Shown here: positions 61,487 to 64,000 of the stretch, in pieces
Position numbering within the stretch: the first letter of the stretch is position 1
Layout: every line of letters begins with the position of its first letter
The notes under the pieces: model-generated
Database searches by the model: none
The model's input: the letters and a program-made list of their open reading frames with translations, nothing else
Told to the model about the DNA's origin: nothing
From: Kitasatospora sp. GAS204B
Lineage (GTDB): Bacteria > Actinomycetota > Actinomycetes > Streptomycetales > Streptomycetaceae
Length of the DNA stretch: 64,000 nucleotides
Reading direction: 5' to 3'
NCBI RefSeq assembly: GCF_029892155.1
Contig: NZ_JARZAG010000027.1
Span: forward strand, 50,905-114,904
Translations under genes and position numbers: made by a program

Positions 61487-61509
61487 TCGGGAAGCGGCTT
61501 CCACTCTGC

Positions 61510-61522
61510 TGACGGACCGTCA
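61510..61522. repeat. Stop-codon palindrome
   Basis: TGACGGACCGTCA, whose right end is the stop codon of the amidase gene on the minus strand. Same motif as at 9432, 9461, 12414 and 28626. Confidence 0.85.
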
Positions 61523-63001
61523 GAGTTCCGGTGCCAGCTGGGCCCAAGGCCGTTCGGCCTCCAGTTGGGTGGCGAGCGCGAGCAGCGTGCCCTCGCCACC
61601 CAGCGGGCCGACGAACTGGACGCCCAGCGGCAGCCCGTCCGGGGTCCGGTAGGTCGGCACGCTCATCGCCGGTCGGCCGGTGAGGTTGGCCAGTTGGGTG
61701 TACGGCGTGGCCGACAGGTTGGCGATCACCGCGCGTTCCCAGGCCTTGGTGCCGACCAGGGTTCCCAGCAGCCCCAGCCGCAGCAGCACGGAGGCCACCG
61801 CGCGGACCGGTCGGGGCGTGTCGAGTTCGCCGATCCGGACGGCGGGCCGGGCCAGCGTCGGGGTGAGCAGCAGGTCGTACCGGGAGTGGAAGGCGGCCAG
61901 CTCGCGGTTGTAGCTGTTCCAGCGCTGGTGGGTCGCGTAGTAGTCGGGCGCCCGCAAGGCGCGACCGGCGGCGGCCAGCACGTGGGTGTCCAGCTCGAAA
62001 CCGTCCCGACCCGCGCCGGTGGTCCGGCGGATCTCGTCCACGGTGTGGGCGAGTTGGACGCACCACATGGACAGGAAGTCGAGCGCCAGGCGGTGCTCGT
62101 CGATGCCGGTCTCGGCGGGCTCGACGTGGTGGCCGAGCGCGCCGAGCAGCTCGGCGGCGTCCTCGACGGCGGCCACGGCCTGCGGGTGCACCGCGGTGCC
62201 GAGCGGGGAGCGGGTGCTGAAGCCGATCCGCAGCCGCTCGGGCACCCGGCGGGCGAGTTCGGCGTACGGCGTGGCGGGGCGGGCGGTGAGGTAGGGACCG
62301 CCCGGGTCGGAAGCGGCGGTGAGCACGTCGAGCATCGCCGCCGAGTCGCGCACGCTGCGCGAGAGCACTCCGTCGGTCGCGGCGCCCATCAGGTGCTCGG
62401 CGGCCAGCGGTCCGGCCGGGACCAGACCGCGCCCCGGCTTGAGGCCGAAGAGCCCGCAGCAGGCGGCCGGTATCCGGATCGAGCCGCCGCCGTCGTTCGC
62501 CCCCGCCATCGGCACGATGCCGGCGGCGACGGATGCCGCCGACCCGCCCGAGGAGCCGCCGGGAGTGCGGGCCAGGTCCCACGGATTGCGGGTCGGGCCG
62601 TTCGCCTCCGGCTCGGTGATGCCCTTGGCGCCGAACTCCGGCGTGTTGGTCTTGCCGAACACCACCAGCCCGGCCGCCAGCCAGCGGCTCACCACCTCGC
62701 TGTGCCGCTCGGCAGGGCGGTCGCGCAGCGCCCGGCAGCCGCTGCCGGTGGGCAGCCCGGCGTAGTCCTGCATCAGGTCCTTGAGCAGGAACGGCACCCC
62801 GGCGAACGGCCCGGTCAGCGGGCCGGCGGCACGGCTCCTGGCCGGCTCGTGCATCGGCCGCACGATGGCGTTCAGCCTGCCGTTGACGGCCTCGGCCCGG
62901 GCGATCGCCAGCTCGAGCAACTCGGCCGCGGTCACCTCACCCGCGGCGACGAGCCCGGCCAGGCCCACGGCGTCGTGGCTGCGGTACTCGGTGTAATCCA
63001 C
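61520..63001 (-). CDS. Amidase-signature family hydrolase
   Basis: A 493-residue amidase with the Ser-cisSer-Lys triad: Lys in GVPFLLKDLMQ, cis-Ser and Ser in TPGGSSGGSAASVAAGIVPM and GANDGGGSIRIPAACCG. Full length, cytoplasmic. Hydrolyses amides; substrate unknown. MDYTEYRSHDAVGLAGLVA start at 63001, with GAGGAC upstream. Confidence 0.92.
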   Translation of the reverse strand: MDYTEYRSHDAVGLAGLVAAGEVTAAELLELAIARAEAVNGRLNAIVRPMHEPARSRAAGPLTGPFAGVPFLLKDLMQDYAGLPTGSGCRALRDRPAERHSEVVSRWLAAGLVVFGKTNTPEFGAKGITEPEANGPTRNPWDLARTPGGSSGGSAASVAAGIVPMAGANDGGGSIRIPAACCGLFGLKPGRGLVPAGPLAAEHLMGAATDGVLSRSVRDSAAMLDVLTAASDPGGPYLTARPATPYAELARRVPERLRIGFSTRSPLGTAVHPQAVAAVEDAAELLGALGHHVEPAETGIDEHRLALDFLSMWCVQLAHTVDEIRRTTGAGRDGFELDTHVLAAAGRALRAPDYYATHQRWNSYNRELAAFHSRYDLLLTPTLARPAVRIGELDTPRPVRAVASVLLRLGLLGTLVGTKAWERAVIANLSATPYTQLANLTGRPAMSVPTYRTPDGLPLGVQFVGPLGGEGTLLALATQLEAERPWAQLAPEL

Positions 63002-63217
63002 TGGGCGGTCCTCCGGGACGGACGGTGACGGGTCGTCGGGGATCGTACGCGTGGCCGCCCGTCGTCAGGAAGGGCACCGGCGCTGCCCGGCGGTGCTCGT
63101 GGTGACCTGGCCGTACCTACCGCGTCGCGCAGTACGCCGGCTGAGCGGACGGGGCTCAGGCCGCGCGGGCCCGGTGCAGCGAGGCGGCCTTGGCCAACGT
63201 GGCGAGGCCCCGGCCGT
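63002..63217. other. Intergenic region, 216 bases
   Basis: Between the amidase and GNAT genes. A minus-strand frame ending at 63157 reads GRGLATLAKAASLHRARAA and could be the tail of a decayed gene, but it has no start of its own. Confidence 0.4.
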
Positions 63218-63733
63218 TCAGCGGACCGCCAACCGCCACCTGATCTCCCCGTCATGCCACTGGCCCGTGGGAGTGAGTCCGGCTGCGGTGGCGACGGCGG
63301 CGGATGCCTTGTGGTCGGGGTGGATGTGGGCGATGACCGTGTCCACCGGGTTGCTCTGGAGCCAGGTGACGAGTCCTCTGGCCGCTTCGGTGGCGATGCC
63401 GCGCCGTTGCCAGGGGCTCCCCACCACCCAGGCGATCTCCGCGGTGGCTGCGCGCTCGTCGGCGGTGACCGTCGCCTGTACGGTGCCGGTCAGGCAGGCT
63501 GCGGTGCGGAGTTGGATCGCCCAGTTGCACCAGGATTCGGCGGGGTCGGGTGAGCCGGCGACCCAGCGTTCGTAGCGGGCGCGCAGGGCCTGTGCAGTGT
63601 CCGGCGTGCCGCCGATGAAGGTGTGCAGGCCGGGGTCGGACAGTACGGTGGCCATCTCTTCGGCGTGCTCGACCTGCAGGGGCAGCAAGGTCAGCCGGTC
63701 GGTGTGGATGGTTTCGGGCCTGAGAGTGATCAC
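63218..63733 (-). CDS. GNAT-family N-acetyltransferase
   Basis: A 171-residue RimJ-like acetyltransferase. IHTDRLTLLPLQVEHAEEMA start, acetyl-CoA motif VVGSPWQRRGIATEAARGLV, then IAHIHPDHKASAAVATAAGL. Substrate unknown. GGAGG lies just upstream of the ATG at 63733. Confidence 0.88.
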   Translation of the reverse strand: MITLRPETIHTDRLTLLPLQVEHAEEMATVLSDPGLHTFIGGTPDTAQALRARYERWVAGSPDPAESWCNWAIQLRTAACLTGTVQATVTADERAATAEIAWVVGSPWQRRGIATEAARGLVTWLQSNPVDTVIAHIHPDHKASAAVATAAGLTPTGQWHDGEIRWRLAVR

Positions 63734-63919
63734 GCTGCCTCCTGGTCGGAACGTGCGATGAGTATGCCGCCGGACAGGACCTAGGGGTGGCGCCAGGTGT
63801 GACGCTAGTAGGGCTTGGTCAGGTTCGTGTGGGTGTGGGTATGTCGCGGTGGCAGGTAGGGCATGCGCCGGCCCAGGTGGCGAGGAGTAACTGCAGCTCG
63901 CGGATGACCTGATAGAGGC

Positions 63920-64000
63920 TCAGACCGGTGTCGCTTCTTTTGGGGCACGGGTCAGCCTCCGCAGGGTGCAGAAGGCGTGGGCGAGGGAGGTGAGGGTGAC
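63920..64000 (-). CDS. Partial CDS, possible transposase C terminus
   Basis: The last 26 codons of a minus-strand gene running out of the window: VTLTSLAHAFCTLRRLTRAP and KEATPV, then stop. The LTSLAHAF phrase resembles the C terminus of IS701-like transposases of streptomycetes. The 186 bases between it and the GNAT gene hold no other gene. Confidence 0.4.
   Translation of the reverse strand, partial: VTLTSLAHAFCTLRRLTRAPKEATPV

Overview
High-GC actinobacterial chromosome segment, most likely Streptomycetaceae (Streptomyces, Kitasatospora or Streptacidiphilus; the genus cannot be fixed by eye). Reasons: very high GC with strong GC bias at codon position 3, many GTG and some TTG starts, short 4-base gene overlaps, and families typical of this group (DUF6126, DUF5947, DUF6084, DUF6893, TPR regulators, a group 1h [NiFe]-hydrogenase locus). 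No rRNA, tRNA, CRISPR or complete insertion sequence was found; a probable transposase tail sits at the right edge.

Layout. 0-13 kb: unlinked small operons: an ArsR repressor with a membrane peptide, an orphan Ser-type KAS III-like enzyme, a stand-alone adenylation domain with its carrier protein, a Ser/Thr kinase, a secreted S53 peptidase, a TesB-like thioesterase divergent from a TetR regulator, and a cupredoxin lipoprotein. 13.4-26.2 kb: a complete hydrogen-oxidation locus: small and large subunits of a group 1h (formerly group 5) hydrogenase, four uncharacterised accessory genes, a maturation endopeptidase, a 34-residue membrane peptide, then hypA, hypB, hypF, hypC, hypD and hypE. Two strong RNA hairpins divide the locus into hhyS, hhyL plus accessory genes, and hyp genes. 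26-36 kb: hydrolase, GPP34-like protein, TMEM175-like channel, MMPL exporter divergent from a two-component system, YoaK-like membrane protein, metallo-hydrolase, AlkB-like and DinB-like proteins.

36-47 kb: a cell-envelope segment with a MurE-like ligase that has a non-standard substrate motif, a MurJ-like flippase, a family 2 glycosyltransferase and a MurF-like ligase. It is followed by a ferredoxin reductase with a ferritin-like protein, a PadR regulator with its operators, and a cis-prenyltransferase. 46.7-48.3 kb: a probable copper module (Met-rich membrane protein and YcnI).

49-58 kb: a compact type II fatty-acid/polyketide-like cluster made of two convergent operons, ACP-KS-AT and AT-acyl-CoA oxidase-KAS III-SDR, flanked by a TPR regulator. 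59-60.5 kb: a short threonyl-tRNA synthetase without editing domains, preceded by a leader peptide with three consecutive Thr codons and a terminator-like hairpin. 60.7-64 kb: VOC protein, amidase, GNAT acetyltransferase and the edge fragment.

The best candidates for undescribed biology are the 49-56 kb cluster, the 36-42 kb Mur module, the threonine attenuator in front of the short ThrRS, and the accessory proteins of the hydrogenase locus. All family names come from reading motifs; no database search was run.
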